The notes: a model not told the origin generated them from the sequence alone. A DNA stretch of 64,000 nt from JANOYY01 sp043720395 (GCA_043720395.1 JAYSSR010000083.1:1-64000); one strand, 5' to 3'. Shown: positions 16,150 to 24,780, numbered from the stretch's first letter. A program made the numbers and translations.

Positions 16150-17025
16150 ATGGGGCTGCACCATTTCCCGCCGGACGCTGACCCGTCGATGGTCGTGGGC
16201 CATCTGCGTGCACACGGATGCGCCATCGTCGATGACGTCGCCGACGCTGCTCTACTCGATCAGCTCGAACGCGAGGTCTTGCCGTTTGTCGAGCGTTCGG
16301 CCCATGGTCGCGATGTGTACGACGGTCGCCGCACGCGTCGAACGGGCGCACTGATCGCGCGGTGTCCTTCCTCTCCTGGCCTCGTGATGCATCCGATGAC
16401 GCTCGGTGTAGCGAAGGCGTTCCTGTCGCATGTGAGCGCGATGCAGCTGCATCTCACGCAGCTGATCTCGATCGAACCGGGTGAGACGGCGCAGAAGCTC
16501 CATCGGGATCAGATGGCGTTCGACTTCTACCCGTTCCCGCCCGACTACCACGTGCAGTGCAACACGATGTGGGCGCTCACCGACTTCACGGCCGACAACG
16601 GTGCGACGCATGTCGTGCCGGACAGCTCCACCGTCAGCGACGCCGCTGCCGCGAGCCTGCCCGAGTTCCAGGCCGAGATGCGACGCGGCAGCGTCCTGTT
16701 CTACGACGGCAAGGTCGTCCATGGTGGGGGAGCGAACCGCTCGGACGCGGTGCGTCGGGGTGTCAACATCACCTATTCGGTCGGCTGGGTACGTCAGGAG
16801 GAGAACCAGTTCCTCGCGTGCCCGCCAGAGATCGCGCGGACGCTCGACGATGATCTCCTGCGTCTCATGGGCTACCAGCAGGGTGCGTTCGCGCTCGGCT
16901 ATGTCGGTGATCAACAGGACCCGTTGGCGGCGCTGCGAGGCACCGAGGGCAAGGTGAAAGTGATCGGTGAATTCGCTGAACACAACGATGGGGCGGCAGG
17001 GTTTGTCGCGGGGATTGCGCAATGA
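16150..17025 (+). CDS. phytanoyl-CoA dioxygenase (PhyH) family protein
   Basis: A 291-residue Fe(II)/2-oxoglutarate oxygenase. The facial triad is visible as HRD in KLHRDQMAFDF and the distal His in VVHGGGANRS, with Arg a few residues later for 2-oxoglutarate. Family members hydroxylate acyl-CoAs, small metabolites or natural products. The ATG at 16150 starts MGLHHFPP. The frame upstream (to about 16080) also reads protein-like (VEFPDDFAAWAQVG), so a longer start or an upstream gene remnant cannot be excluded. It overlaps the next gene by 4 bases (ATGA). Confidence 0.8.
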   Translation: MGLHHFPPDADPSMVVGHLRAHGCAIVDDVADAALLDQLEREVLPFVERSAHGRDVYDGRRTRRTGALIARCPSSPGLVMHPMTLGVAKAFLSHVSAMQLHLTQLISIEPGETAQKLHRDQMAFDFYPFPPDYHVQCNTMWALTDFTADNGATHVVPDSSTVSDAAAASLPEFQAEMRRGSVLFYDGKVVHGGGANRSDAVRRGVNITYSVGWVRQEENQFLACPPEIARTLDDDLLRLMGYQQGAFALGYVGDQQDPLAALRGTEGKVKVIGEFAEHNDGAAGFVAGIAQ

Positions 17026-17870
17026 CCGAGCTCGTCATTCACGCCGACGACGTTGGTATGTGCCACGGGGCGAACTGTGCGTTCGTCGAACTGTCACACG
17101 CGGGCACGATCACGAGTGGTTCGGTCATGGTGCCGTGCCCATGGTTCCCTGAGATCGCGGAACTCGCTGCGGGTGATCCATCGCTCGACGTGGGCGTGCA
17201 CCTCACGCTCAACGCGGAGAAGTCGCACTATCGCTGGCGGCCGGTGAGCAACGCGTCGCAGGCGTCGGGGCTGATCGACGCCGATGGGTATCTGTGGCGC
17301 ACCGTGTCGAGCGTCCGTGCACATGCCCATCCGGACGCTGTCGAGTTGGAGTGGCGCGCGCAGATCGACCGTGCGCTGGCGGCCGGCATCGACGTGACCC
17401 ATCTCGACGCGCACATGGGCTCCGCGCTCGCTCCCGAATGGTGTGAGCGCTTCGTTGCCATCGGTGTGGAGTACGGCGTGCCGATCGTCATCACGGCGAC
17501 GCTCGCTGGCTACGCCCCGCACAATCACCTGGCGGGAGTCGACGAGAGTGCCTTCGCGCCGTTCGTCGACACGGCCCGAGCGGCCGGGCTGCACGCGTTC
17601 GACATGGTGCTGGAGACGGACTTCGGCCGTCCGTCCGCCGCTGCGGTCGACTATCGGACGCTGCTCGGGACCGTGCGTGGCGACCTCGCGTTCTGCGCGT
17701 TCCACCCAAACGCGCCCGGCGAGGTCGAGATGATCGAGCCGGGCACCAGCCACGTGCGCACCGATGAGTACGCGCTGTTCTCGACGCGCGCCTGGTCGGA
17801 ATGGCTCGTCCAGCAGCCGTTCAGCCTGATCGGCATGCGCGTGTTGCGCGATCGTTATCGGGCCAGGTGA
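17022..17870 (+). CDS. ChbG/HpnK-family deacetylase (YdjC-like)
   Basis: A 282-residue protein of the YdjC/ChbG/HpnK fold. HADDVGMCHGAN supplies the metal-binding Asp-Asp, VGVHLTLNAE the first His, THLDAHMG the second His pair, and CAFHPNAPGEVE the C-terminal His. These enzymes remove acetyl groups from N-acetylated sugars or hopanoid intermediates. It is translationally coupled to the PhyH gene, which suggests a shared substrate or pathway, but neither gene reveals it. Confidence 0.8.
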   Translation: MTELVIHADDVGMCHGANCAFVELSHAGTITSGSVMVPCPWFPEIAELAAGDPSLDVGVHLTLNAEKSHYRWRPVSNASQASGLIDADGYLWRTVSSVRAHAHPDAVELEWRAQIDRALAAGIDVTHLDAHMGSALAPEWCERFVAIGVEYGVPIVITATLAGYAPHNHLAGVDESAFAPFVDTARAAGLHAFDMVLETDFGRPSAAAVDYRTLLGTVRGDLAFCAFHPNAPGEVEMIEPGTSHVRTDEYALFSTRAWSEWLVQQPFSLIGMRVLRDRYRAR

Positions 17871-17905
17871 GCGGTTTCGCAGCGCAAGGGCGTCACTCGC
17901 CCGGC

Positions 17906-17968
17906 AATGTCGCCCACTATCGACTGAAATCGCGGCTCGCTCTCGAAGTTCGTTGACTGGGCGACATT
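17906..17968. repeat. intergenic inverted repeat, 11-bp arms
   Basis: AATGTCGCCCA (17906-17916) is repeated inverted as TGGGCGACATT (17958-17968) around 41 bases. It lies after the deacetylase gene and beside the decayed end of the LLM remnant. It resembles other intergenic inverted repeats at 34009, 44845 and 59126 in layout, not in sequence. Both a terminator and a mobile-palindrome remnant are possible. Confidence 0.6.
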
Positions 17969-18029
17969 GAGATGGTGGCGGCGGGAGGCTTGCTCGCTCA
18001 GACGTGGTGCGGATTGGCGGTGTCGTCCG

Positions 18030-18345
18030 CGCTGGCCAGTGTCGTCAGCGGAATCGAAGTCGAACTGTTCGCCGTGATGCTCGAAAGGCTGGCCGCGAAT
18101 CGACGCTCGAAGGATTTCGATCGACTCCTCATAGCGCCCCCGGCGCGAGCCGAACTCGACGCCGAGCAGGAAGGGCCCTGCGACACGTCGTGCGTTCTCG
18201 TCGTCGGGTGCTCGCTCCCGTAGTCGAGCGGCAGCACGATGTGCTCGCCCAGCCAGAGCGAATCGAACCCAGTTTCGTCGGCGGCCTTGGCGAGCCCGAT
18301 CAGTTCCGATGCTGCGATGTTGTAGGTGCAGAGGCCGACGTTCAC
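18030..18345 (-). pseudogene. LLM-class oxidoreductase remnant
   Basis: From the ATG at 18345 the first 50 codons are a textbook LLM (luciferase-like, F420-dependent) N-terminus: VGLCTYNIAASELIGLAKAA, then FDSLWLGEHIVLPLDYGSEHP. After about 18180 the original frame becomes nonsense. Another minus frame instead reads RGRYEESIEILRASIRGQPF and HHGEQFDF, a segment that normally lies over 60 residues further on. The intervening block and the whole C-terminal half are lost. It sits 10 bases after the acyl-CoA dehydrogenase gene, so it was probably its operon partner. Confidence 0.75.
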
Positions 18346-18355
18346 GAAGCGCTCG

Positions 18356-19669
18356 TCAGTGACGTGCGATCGATCCCTGCCCGGCCTCGATCTCTGCGAT
18401 CACGTCCGCGAATTTGGCCGCGGCCTCTGCGCGGAGACGCGGGATATGACGCGTCGGGAACAAGCCGTCTGTGGCCTTGTGATCCTTCAAGATCTGTGTG
18501 GCGAGCGTGACCTTGTGCACCTCGGTCGGGCCGTCGGCCAGACCCATGTGGAACGACTCCATCACCCAGGCTGCGAACGGCATCTCGTGGCTGATACCGA
18601 GCGACCCGTGGATCTGAAGACCTCGTGACGCAACGTCGTGCAAGACCTGTGGCATCGCCGCCTTCACGGCCGAGATGTCGGCTCGCACTCGCTGGTAGTC
18701 GTTGTACTTGTCGATACGCCATGCGGTCCTGAGCACGAGCAGACGGAACTGCTCGATCTGAATCCACGAGTCGGCGATCATCGCCTGCACGAGCTGTTTG
18801 CGTCCCAGGAGTTCGCCCTTGGTCGTGCGAGAAAGCGCCCGCTCGCAGATCATCCCGAATGCCTCCTTGACGAGTCCGACGGTGCGCATCGCGTGGTGGA
18901 TACGTCCGCCGCCGAGCCTGGTCTGCGCGACGAGGAAGCCCTGGCCGCGCTCGCCGAGGATGTGGTCGGCCGGGATGCGTACGTCGGTGTAGCGCACGTA
19001 GGGGTGCGTGCCGTCCTCCTCGGGGTGCCCGTACACGCCGACCTTGCGGATGATCTCGATGCCCGGCGTGCCGATCGGCACGACGAACATCGACATCCTC
19101 TTGTGGGCGGGCGCGTCGGGTTCGGTCACGGCCAGCACGATTAGGAACGACGCGAAATTCGCATGGGATGTGAACCACTTCTCGCCGTTGATCACCCAGC
19201 TGTCACCGTCACGCACTGCCGTGGTGATGAACTGCGTCGGATCGGCACCTCCCTGCGGTTCGGTCATCGAGAACGCGGACACGATTTCGTTGCGCAGCAA
19301 CGGTGCGAGGTACTGCTCCTTGAGCATGGATGTGCCGTAGTGGGCGAGAATCTCACCGTTGCCGGAGTCGGGTGCCTGGCAGCCGAACACGATCGACGCG
19401 CTGTGGGAGCGTCCGAGGATCTCGTTCATCAGCGCGAGCTTCACCTGGCCGTATCCCTGGCCGCCGAGGTGCGGGCCAAGGTGGCACGCCCATAGGCCTC
19501 GGTCGCGGACCTGCGCCTGGAGCGGCGGGATCAGCTTCTGGCGCAGCGGGTCCTTCAGGTCGTACGCGTGCTTAATAACCTTGTCGACCGGTTCGATCTC
19601 GTTGCGGACGAACGTGTCCACCCAGTCCAGCTCTACCTGGTACTCCGGATCAGTCTCAAAATCCCACAT
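18356..19669 (-). CDS. acyl-CoA dehydrogenase (FadE/ACAD10-11-like)
   Basis: A 437-residue flavin dehydrogenase. The N-terminal helical domain is followed by the FAD/substrate motif AFSMTEPQGGADPTQF and WVINGEKWFTSHA. The C-terminal helical domain contains QIHGSLGISHEMP and the family-typical GLADGPTEVHKVTLA. Length and the ADGPTEVH ending resemble the ACAD10/11 branch, which oxidises longer or substituted acyl-CoAs. AGGAA lies 7 bases before the ATG. A heptanucleotide tandem repeat lies just upstream, and the decayed LLM gene follows it. Confidence 0.88.
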   Translation of the reverse strand: MWDFETDPEYQVELDWVDTFVRNEIEPVDKVIKHAYDLKDPLRQKLIPPLQAQVRDRGLWACHLGPHLGGQGYGQVKLALMNEILGRSHSASIVFGCQAPDSGNGEILAHYGTSMLKEQYLAPLLRNEIVSAFSMTEPQGGADPTQFITTAVRDGDSWVINGEKWFTSHANFASFLIVLAVTEPDAPAHKRMSMFVVPIGTPGIEIIRKVGVYGHPEEDGTHPYVRYTDVRIPADHILGERGQGFLVAQTRLGGGRIHHAMRTVGLVKEAFGMICERALSRTTKGELLGRKQLVQAMIADSWIQIEQFRLLVLRTAWRIDKYNDYQRVRADISAVKAAMPQVLHDVASRGLQIHGSLGISHEMPFAAWVMESFHMGLADGPTEVHKVTLATQILKDHKATDGLFPTRHIPRLRAEAAAKFADVIAEIEAGQGSIARH

Positions 19670-19692
19670 GGGTCATTCCTGCTCTCGTGTTG

Positions 19693-19727
19693 GTCGTGTG
19701 TCGTGTGTCGTGTGTCGTGTGTCGTGT
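19693..19727. repeat. (GTCGTGT)x5 heptanucleotide tandem repeat
   Basis: Five perfect copies of GTCGTGT run from 19693 to 19727, in the 24-58 bases upstream of the acyl-CoA dehydrogenase start. This position would fall in the promoter or leader of that gene. Copy-number slippage could change promoter spacing. Confidence 0.85.
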
Positions 19728-19779
19728 CGCTTCCACGACGTTTGCTCGGCTGTTGCACGAGTTGTTCCCGCGGCTTTGC

Positions 19780-19854
19780 TCGCGGTACATCCGGTGCGGT
19801 TGCGGTGCGTTCGGGCGCACCTTTTACACCGCGAACGCCCCGGTTGTACCGCGA
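19780..19854 (-). repeat. 75-bp palindromic repeat, copy 1
   Basis: Member of a four-copy family; this copy is in the opposite orientation to the others. Its ends, TCGCGGTACATCCGG and CCGGTTGTACCGCGA, are 15-bp inverted repeats with one mismatch. Length is exactly 75 bp, as in the other three. It abuts the point where the SDR gene on its right is truncated. No flanking target duplication is evident. Confidence 0.9.
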
Positions 19855-20426
19855 CGATGGGGCTGGCCACGTCCGACGCACCCGGTGCCCACGTTCCACA
19901 CCGGGTGCCGTCTCGTCCGAACTCCATGGCGGCACCTTTGTTCATGCCACGAACGGCCCACTTGCCAGCTGTGTAGCTCGCCATGTTGGGGTGGCCCCGC
20001 AGGCCCGCGAGCGATGAGATGTTCACGATCGCTCCGCCGCCATTGCGCTTCATTGCCGACGCCACGCTCGCAATTCCCAGCCATGTGCCAACGAGGTTGA
20101 CATCGATGACGCGCCGGAAACCCGCCTCGTCGCGGTCTTCGATCGGGCCGAACTGCACGATTCCCGCATTGTTCACGAGCACCTTCAGCGGGCCGAGCGT
20201 CGAAGCCAGGGCGAAAGCAGCGTCCCAATCCGCGGACGACGTCACGTCCAGGTGAACGTAGCGGAACCGACCCACCCAACGACCCAGGCGGTGGCCACAC
20301 CGTCTTGGTCGAGGACGTCGCCGGACACGACGAGTGCCCCTCCTGCGCGAACGCGGCGACGCACGCGGCACCGAGCCCACGAGCGCCACCGCTGACGACT
20401 ACGGCCTGGCCATCGAAGCGTCCCAT
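19855..20426 (-). pseudogene. short-chain dehydrogenase, frameshifted and 3'-truncated
   Basis: The ATG at 20426 opens a normal SDR: GRFDGQAVVVSGGARGLG (cofactor glycine motif). Shifts near 20340 and 20265 move the reading through two other frames. It then continues well as HLDVTSSADW, LVNNAGIVQFGP, NISSLAG and the catalytic YTAGKWAVRG, down to AAMEFGRDG near 19915. The last 60 or so residues (substrate loop and C-terminus) are absent and the 75-bp repeat copy 1 begins there. Two indels plus truncation indicate a dead gene. Confidence 0.8.
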
Positions 20427-20551
20427 GCGGGCACGCTACCGGCCGAATCACCACCCGAGCTATTCCTCATGAGGATATCTTGAATGTCAGGCGACGTCCG
20501 GGTAGAGTCGACCCGGCCGCGACACGAACGCCACGAGCAAGGGGAACAGCC

Positions 20552-21724
20552 ATGAGCGCAGTCAGCACCGACACCCGCATCATTGACACCGATACCCACG
20601 TGGTCGAGCCGCCCGACCTTTGGACGTCGCGCATGTCGACCAAGTGGGGCGACAAGGTGCCCCATGTCCGCTGGGACGCGTCGACCGAGGACGAGGGCTG
20701 GTTCTCCGGCACCACACGCATGGGCACGTGCGGCAGCGCCGCGATGGCCGGTTGGCACGAGTATCCGCCGCTACATCCGCGCCACTTCAGCGATACAGAC
20801 CCAACCGCCTCTGATCCGCACCTACGGCTCAAGATGATGGACGCGAACGGCATTCACGCGCAGATGCTGTACCCAAACGTCGCCGTGTTCAACGCGAAGA
20901 CGATTGTCGACATGCATGACCCGGAGCTGCAGGTCGGCATGATCCGGGCGTACAACGACTACCTGACCGACTGGCACACGATCGCTCCCGGACGCTTCAT
21001 CGCGATCGGCAGTCTCCCGTTCTGGGACCTCGACGAAACGCTGAAGGAGGTGGAGCGGGTTGCTGCCGCAGGTCATCGAGGTGTCGCGTTCACACAGGAC
21101 CCGAAGCACTTCGGGCTGCCGGATCTCACGGATCGCTACTGGGACCCGTTGTGGGCGTCGGCGCAGGAGAAGCAGCTGCCGATCAACTTCCACATCGCGT
21201 CGGGAAATCTCGACATCATGTCGGGTCACAACCCGCAGAATGGGAAGCACGCAAACTACGCGGCCATGGGTGTGTCGTTCTTCATGGGGAACGCTCGCAC
21301 GCTGGCATTGCTCACGACCGGTGGTATCTGCCACCGGTTCCCGAAGCTCGACTTCGTAAGCGTGGAGAGCGGTATTGGATGGATCCCGTTCGCACTGGAG
21401 AGTCTCGATTGGCAGTGGAAGAACTGCGGTGTGCACCTCGAACATCCCGAATACGACCTGTTGCCGAGCGAGTATTTCAGGCGCCAGATCTACGGATGCT
21501 TCTGGTTCGAGCGAGATTCGGCCACCCATGCGATCGAGCAGCTCGGCCCTGACAACATCTTCTACGAGACCGACTACCCGCACCCCACCTCGATGTCTCC
21601 GGGTCCGGCAACCGCCGCGCAGGCCCCGCAGGACTACCTCCGCGACACCTTCGGCCAGCACGACGATGCCACGATGCGCAAGATCCTCCACGACAACGCA
21701 GCCCGCGTGTACCACCTCGACTGA
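20552..21724 (+). CDS. amidohydrolase-family protein (amidohydrolase 2)
   Basis: A 390-residue metal-dependent TIM-barrel hydrolase/decarboxylase. DTDTHVVEPPDLW carries the first metal ligands (here DTH), NFHIASGN a central His, SVESGIGWIPFALES the barrel strand 8 region, and ETDYPHPTS the conserved Asp/His ending. This PF04909 type includes aromatic acid decarboxylases and uncharacterised hydrolases common in fatty-acid/steroid-degrading actinobacteria. AGGGGAA lies 6 bases before the ATG at 20552. It heads a plus-strand run with two CoA transferases. Confidence 0.82.
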   Translation: MSAVSTDTRIIDTDTHVVEPPDLWTSRMSTKWGDKVPHVRWDASTEDEGWFSGTTRMGTCGSAAMAGWHEYPPLHPRHFSDTDPTASDPHLRLKMMDANGIHAQMLYPNVAVFNAKTIVDMHDPELQVGMIRAYNDYLTDWHTIAPGRFIAIGSLPFWDLDETLKEVERVAAAGHRGVAFTQDPKHFGLPDLTDRYWDPLWASAQEKQLPINFHIASGNLDIMSGHNPQNGKHANYAAMGVSFFMGNARTLALLTTGGICHRFPKLDFVSVESGIGWIPFALESLDWQWKNCGVHLEHPEYDLLPSEYFRRQIYGCFWFERDSATHAIEQLGPDNIFYETDYPHPTSMSPGPATAAQAPQDYLRDTFGQHDDATMRKILHDNAARVYHLD

Positions 21725-21744
21725 CACGAACGATTGACACCTGC

Positions 21745-23054
21745 ATGCCCAACGTGAATGAGCACTACCCCGACCCGACGCGCCATCCGCGGGCGCGCAC
21801 GGGACCGTTGAGCGGCGTCCGCCTGACCGACTTCTGCTGGATGGGCGTCGGTGCTGTCGCGACCCGACTTCTCGCCGACTTCGGTGCCGAGGTGATCCGC
21901 ATCGAGGACCGCACGCGCCTCGACATGCCGCGTCGCCTGCCGCTCTACAAGGGTGCAGGCAAACGTTCCTACGGCGAGGAGGATGCCAACCCGGACCCCA
22001 ACAAGGGGGGCCTGTTCAACAACTACAACCGCAACAAGCTCGGCATCACGTTGAATCTTCGGACGCCGCGCGGCAAGGAACTGGCCGAGGCGTTGATCGC
22101 GACGAGCGACGCTCTCACCGAGAACTTCGCGCCCGGCGTGATGGAGCGTTGGGGGCTCACCGAGGACCATGTCCGCGAACTGAACTCGACATCATCTACG
22201 CGCGCATGAGCGGGTTCGGGCACGCGGGCCCGAACGCCGAGTACCGCAGCTACGGCCCGGTCGTCCAGGCTGCATGCGGGCTCTCGCACATCTCGGGCCT
22301 GCCCGGTCAGATGCCGTCGGGCTGGGGCCTGTCGTACATGGACAACCAGGCCGCTTACTACAACAGCTCCGCCCTGCTCATGGCCCTCCTCGCCCGTAAG
22401 GCAACTGGTGTGGGCACCGACGTCGACGTGTCAGCGGTGGAGGCGGGCGTTGAACTCATCGGACCACTCATGCTCGACGTGAATGTCAACAAGCGCACGA
22501 CCCGCAATGCGAATTACCCACTTGGCAACCGGTTGGAACACCCGAACGCTGCACCGCACGGTGTGTACCCGAGTATCGGCGAGGACCGCTGGGTCGCGAT
22601 CGCAGTGTTCAACGACGTTGAATGGGCATCGTTCGTACGGGCGATTGGTGCGCCGGAATGGACGAACGATGGACGGTTCGCCACCCAGGCAGCCAGGCAC
22701 GCGAACCAGGACGCTCTCGACGCCTACGTCAGCGAGTGGACCCGCCTCCGCGATCGCCACGAGGTCATGCACCTCCTCCAAGCGGTGGGTGTCCGCGCGG
22801 CGGCGGTACAGGACTCCGAGGACTGCAACGAGCACGACCCTCAGTTTGCCGCACGGGGCTCGTTCTTCGAGATGGACCATCCCGTGATCGGTCCCGCCCG
22901 TTTCGAGGGTCTGCCGTTCAAGGCATCGAACTTCGCACCGGATCACTGGCGGTCGGCACCGCTGCTCGGTGAGGACAACCATCACGTGCTCAGTAGCGTC
23001 CTCGGCCTGTCCGACGACGAGGTTGCCGAGCTGACCGAAGCGGGCGTCATCTAA
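21745..23054 (+). pseudogene. family III CoA transferase with one frameshift
   Basis: Codons 21745-22185 give a standard CaiB/BaiF start (LSGVRLTDFCWMGVGAVATR, then FGAEVIRIED, FNNYNRNKLGITLNL, ENFAPGVMERWG). At AACTCGACATC (22183-22193) one base is missing relative to the expected AAC-CTC-GAC-ATC, and translation would stop at 22209. The next frame continues perfectly (DIIYARMSGFGHAGPNAEYR to the stop at 23054). A single-base insertion would restore a gene of about 437 codons. This is either a recent inactivation, a sequencing error, or less likely recoding. It is coupled to the following CoA transferase by a TAATG overlap. Confidence 0.8.
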
Positions 23055-24241
23055 TGAGCAGCCCACTAGCGAACCTTCGCGTGATCGAGGTCGCCAACGA
23101 TCCAGCTGGCGAGATGCTCGGGCTGCAACTCGTGAACATGGGTGCGACGGTCATCAAGATCGAGCCGCCCGGCGGCGCGCCGTCACGCCACGCGGGGCCG
23201 TATGTCAACGCTGTTGAGGACCCCGAACGCAGCCTCGCGTACTGGTATTACAACGTTGGCAAGCAGAGCGTCGTGCTCGATCTCGACCAGTCACCGGCGA
23301 GGAGCGAACTCGACACCCTGCTGAGCGGCGCCGACGTCTTCATCACGACGCTGCACCCGCTCGAGCTCGCACGACTCCAGGTCGACCTCGACGCGATCGC
23401 AGCCGTGAACCTGCGACTTGTGATCACCTCGATCACCCCCTTCGGGCTCACCGGGCCGTGGAAGGACTACCTCTCGTCGGACCTCGTCGGCATGGCAGCA
23501 AGCGGGCTGCTGATCACGTCCGGCTACGACGACCATTCGATTCCGCCGATCCGCCCCGGGGGTGACCAAACCTTCCACATCGCTGCATCATTCGGACTCA
23601 TCGCCACGATGCTCGCACTGACCGAACGCGCCAACAACGCGAAGGGCGGTCTGGTCGATGTGTCGATGCACGAGGCTGCGGGTCTCACCGTGGAGCTTGC
23701 GAACCCCTTCTGGTTCTACCCACGCGTGGTTGTGCAGCGTCAGACGTGCCGTCATGCCCAACCTGTGCCGACCCAGTCGGCCATGTTCGAGTGCGGCGAT
23801 GGCGGCTACGTCTACTTCGCCTTCATCGTCGCTGAGCCGAAGGCATGGGCCACGCTCGTGGACTGGATGGTGAGCAAGGATCTCGCCGTCGACCTCACGG
23901 ACGAACAGTATGCGCACGTAGCTTTTCGTCAGCAGCAGTTCAGCCACATCCAGTCGGTGCTCGAATGCTTCTTCCTCCTGCAGGACGCACAGAGCGCCTA
24001 CCACGAGGGCCAGGCCCGGGGCCTCCCGATCGGCGTGGTAAACGCGCCCGAGGATCTCTACGAGGACGAGCACCTTCGCGAGCGCGGTTTCTTCGCTCCG
24101 GTCGACCAACCGGGCTACGGCGAGTTCCTCCATCCCGGCCCCGTGCTGCGGATGTCGGCTTACGATTCGGTCCCGCCGACCGCAGCGCCCTCGCTCGGCC
24201 AGCACACGCAGTCTGTTCTCGAAGGGATCCGAGTCTCATGA
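23054..24241 (+). CDS. family III CoA transferase (CaiB/BaiF)
   Basis: A 395-residue protein. LRVIEVANDPAGEMLGLQL, GATVIKIEPP and VVLDLDQSPARSELD are the Rossmann-like first domain. ITPFGLTGPWKDYLSSDLVGMAASG and GLVDVSMHEA follow, then the small domain (GGYVYFAFIVAEPKAW) and a final RGFFAPVDQPGYGEF. Such enzymes move CoA between carboxylic acids by a covalent aspartyl mechanism. It may have paired with the frameshifted paralogue immediately upstream, as heteromeric type III transferases do. Its stop overlaps an ATG that begins a truncated gene. Confidence 0.85.
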   Translation: MSSPLANLRVIEVANDPAGEMLGLQLVNMGATVIKIEPPGGAPSRHAGPYVNAVEDPERSLAYWYYNVGKQSVVLDLDQSPARSELDTLLSGADVFITTLHPLELARLQVDLDAIAAVNLRLVITSITPFGLTGPWKDYLSSDLVGMAASGLLITSGYDDHSIPPIRPGGDQTFHIAASFGLIATMLALTERANNAKGGLVDVSMHEAAGLTVELANPFWFYPRVVVQRQTCRHAQPVPTQSAMFECGDGGYVYFAFIVAEPKAWATLVDWMVSKDLAVDLTDEQYAHVAFRQQQFSHIQSVLECFFLLQDAQSAYHEGQARGLPIGVVNAPEDLYEDEHLRERGFFAPVDQPGYGEFLHPGPVLRMSAYDSVPPTAAPSLGQHTQSVLEGIRVS

Positions 24242-24384
24242 GCGTCACGACCAACGAAGACCGCCTTGTCGATCCGTCGCTCGTCGACGATTACCGGACG
24301 CTCCGAGGCTCAAACGGCTCAAATCGCGATATACCCACCGTCTGCCGCGATCGCCGCGCCGGTCACGAACGATGCGTCATCTGA
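24238..24384 (+). pseudogene. N-terminal scrap of a third operon gene
   Basis: An ATG overlapping the CoA transferase stop (ATGA) begins MSVTTNEDRLVDPSLVDDYR, which reads as a genuine N-terminus. The sequence then loses protein character after about 24297 and stops at 24384. From 24319 onward the opposite strand encodes an SDR tail, so the rest of this gene was replaced. The original family cannot be recognised from 20 residues. Confidence 0.5.
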
Positions 24385-24600
24385 ACAGGAACGCCACCAC
24401 GCTTGCAATCTCCTCCGGACGGGCGCGTCGGTCCATCGGGATCCGCAGTCGCGACGACGGCTCGATTCGTCTCTCGACGGGCACCTGTGCGCGGTGCAGC
24501 GTCTGGGTATTGGTCCGCAGACCGGTCGCTACGAGCCCGGGGCGTCCACCAGTCGTGTCGCGCATCGCCACACAAGTTCGTCGCGTGACGCTTCACCCGG
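24319..24600 (-). pseudogene. C-terminal fragment of a short-chain dehydrogenase
   Basis: On the minus strand, RPGLVATGLRTNTQTL and PMDRRARPEEIASVVAFLF lead, after a one-base shift near 24375, into SDDASFVTGAAIAADGGYIAI and the stop at 24319. This is the standard SDR tail (PGxVxTxL, then DDAsfvTGaxi.aDGGy). The cofactor and catalytic parts are missing and the 75-bp repeat copy 2 lies 25 bases upstream. This fragment begins roughly where the SDR at 19855-20426 ends. Confidence 0.75.
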
Positions 24601-24624
24601 AGAGCCTTGCGTAGGAACCGATCA

Positions 24625-24699
24625 TCGCGGTACAACCGGTCCCATCGCGGTGCACTTGGCGCGCCCGAAGGTACCGCGAACGCACCGGATGTACCGCGA
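24625..24699 (+). repeat. 75-bp palindromic repeat, copy 2
   Basis: Ends TCGCGGTACAACCGG and CCGGATGTACCGCGA are 15-bp inverted repeats with one mismatch. The interior carries further inverted GCGGTGCAC and GGTACCGCG segments. The length is 75 bp, as in copies 1, 3 and 4. It lies next to the broken SDR fragment and upstream of a second palindrome. Confidence 0.9.
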
Positions 24700-24755
24700 C
24701 CGGGCCAGCGGACAGGTGTTGGTTCCAGTCTGGCCCGGCGGACCGACAGAACCAC

Positions 24756-24780
24756 CCGATCCGACCAGCTATCGGATCGG
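24756..24780. terminator. palindrome downstream of the DUF35 gene
   Basis: CCGATCCG (24756-24763) and CGGATCGG (24773-24780) form a perfect 8-bp stem with a 9-base loop. It is located 50 bases beyond the stop of the minus-strand DUF35 gene, and its left flank AACCACCCGAT repeats the arm of the 8300 palindrome. Terminator function is plausible but there is no T-run. Confidence 0.45.

Noticed and set aside
14612..16354. Long plus-strand open frame opposite the molybdopterin oxidoreductase gene
   Set aside because: High-GC DNA produces long antisense frames. The minus-strand protein has complete family motifs, while this frame shows none.
19693..19727. Possible CRISPR-like or direct-repeat array
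   Set aside because: The repeats are contiguous 7-mers with no spacers; no cas genes are present anywhere in the window.
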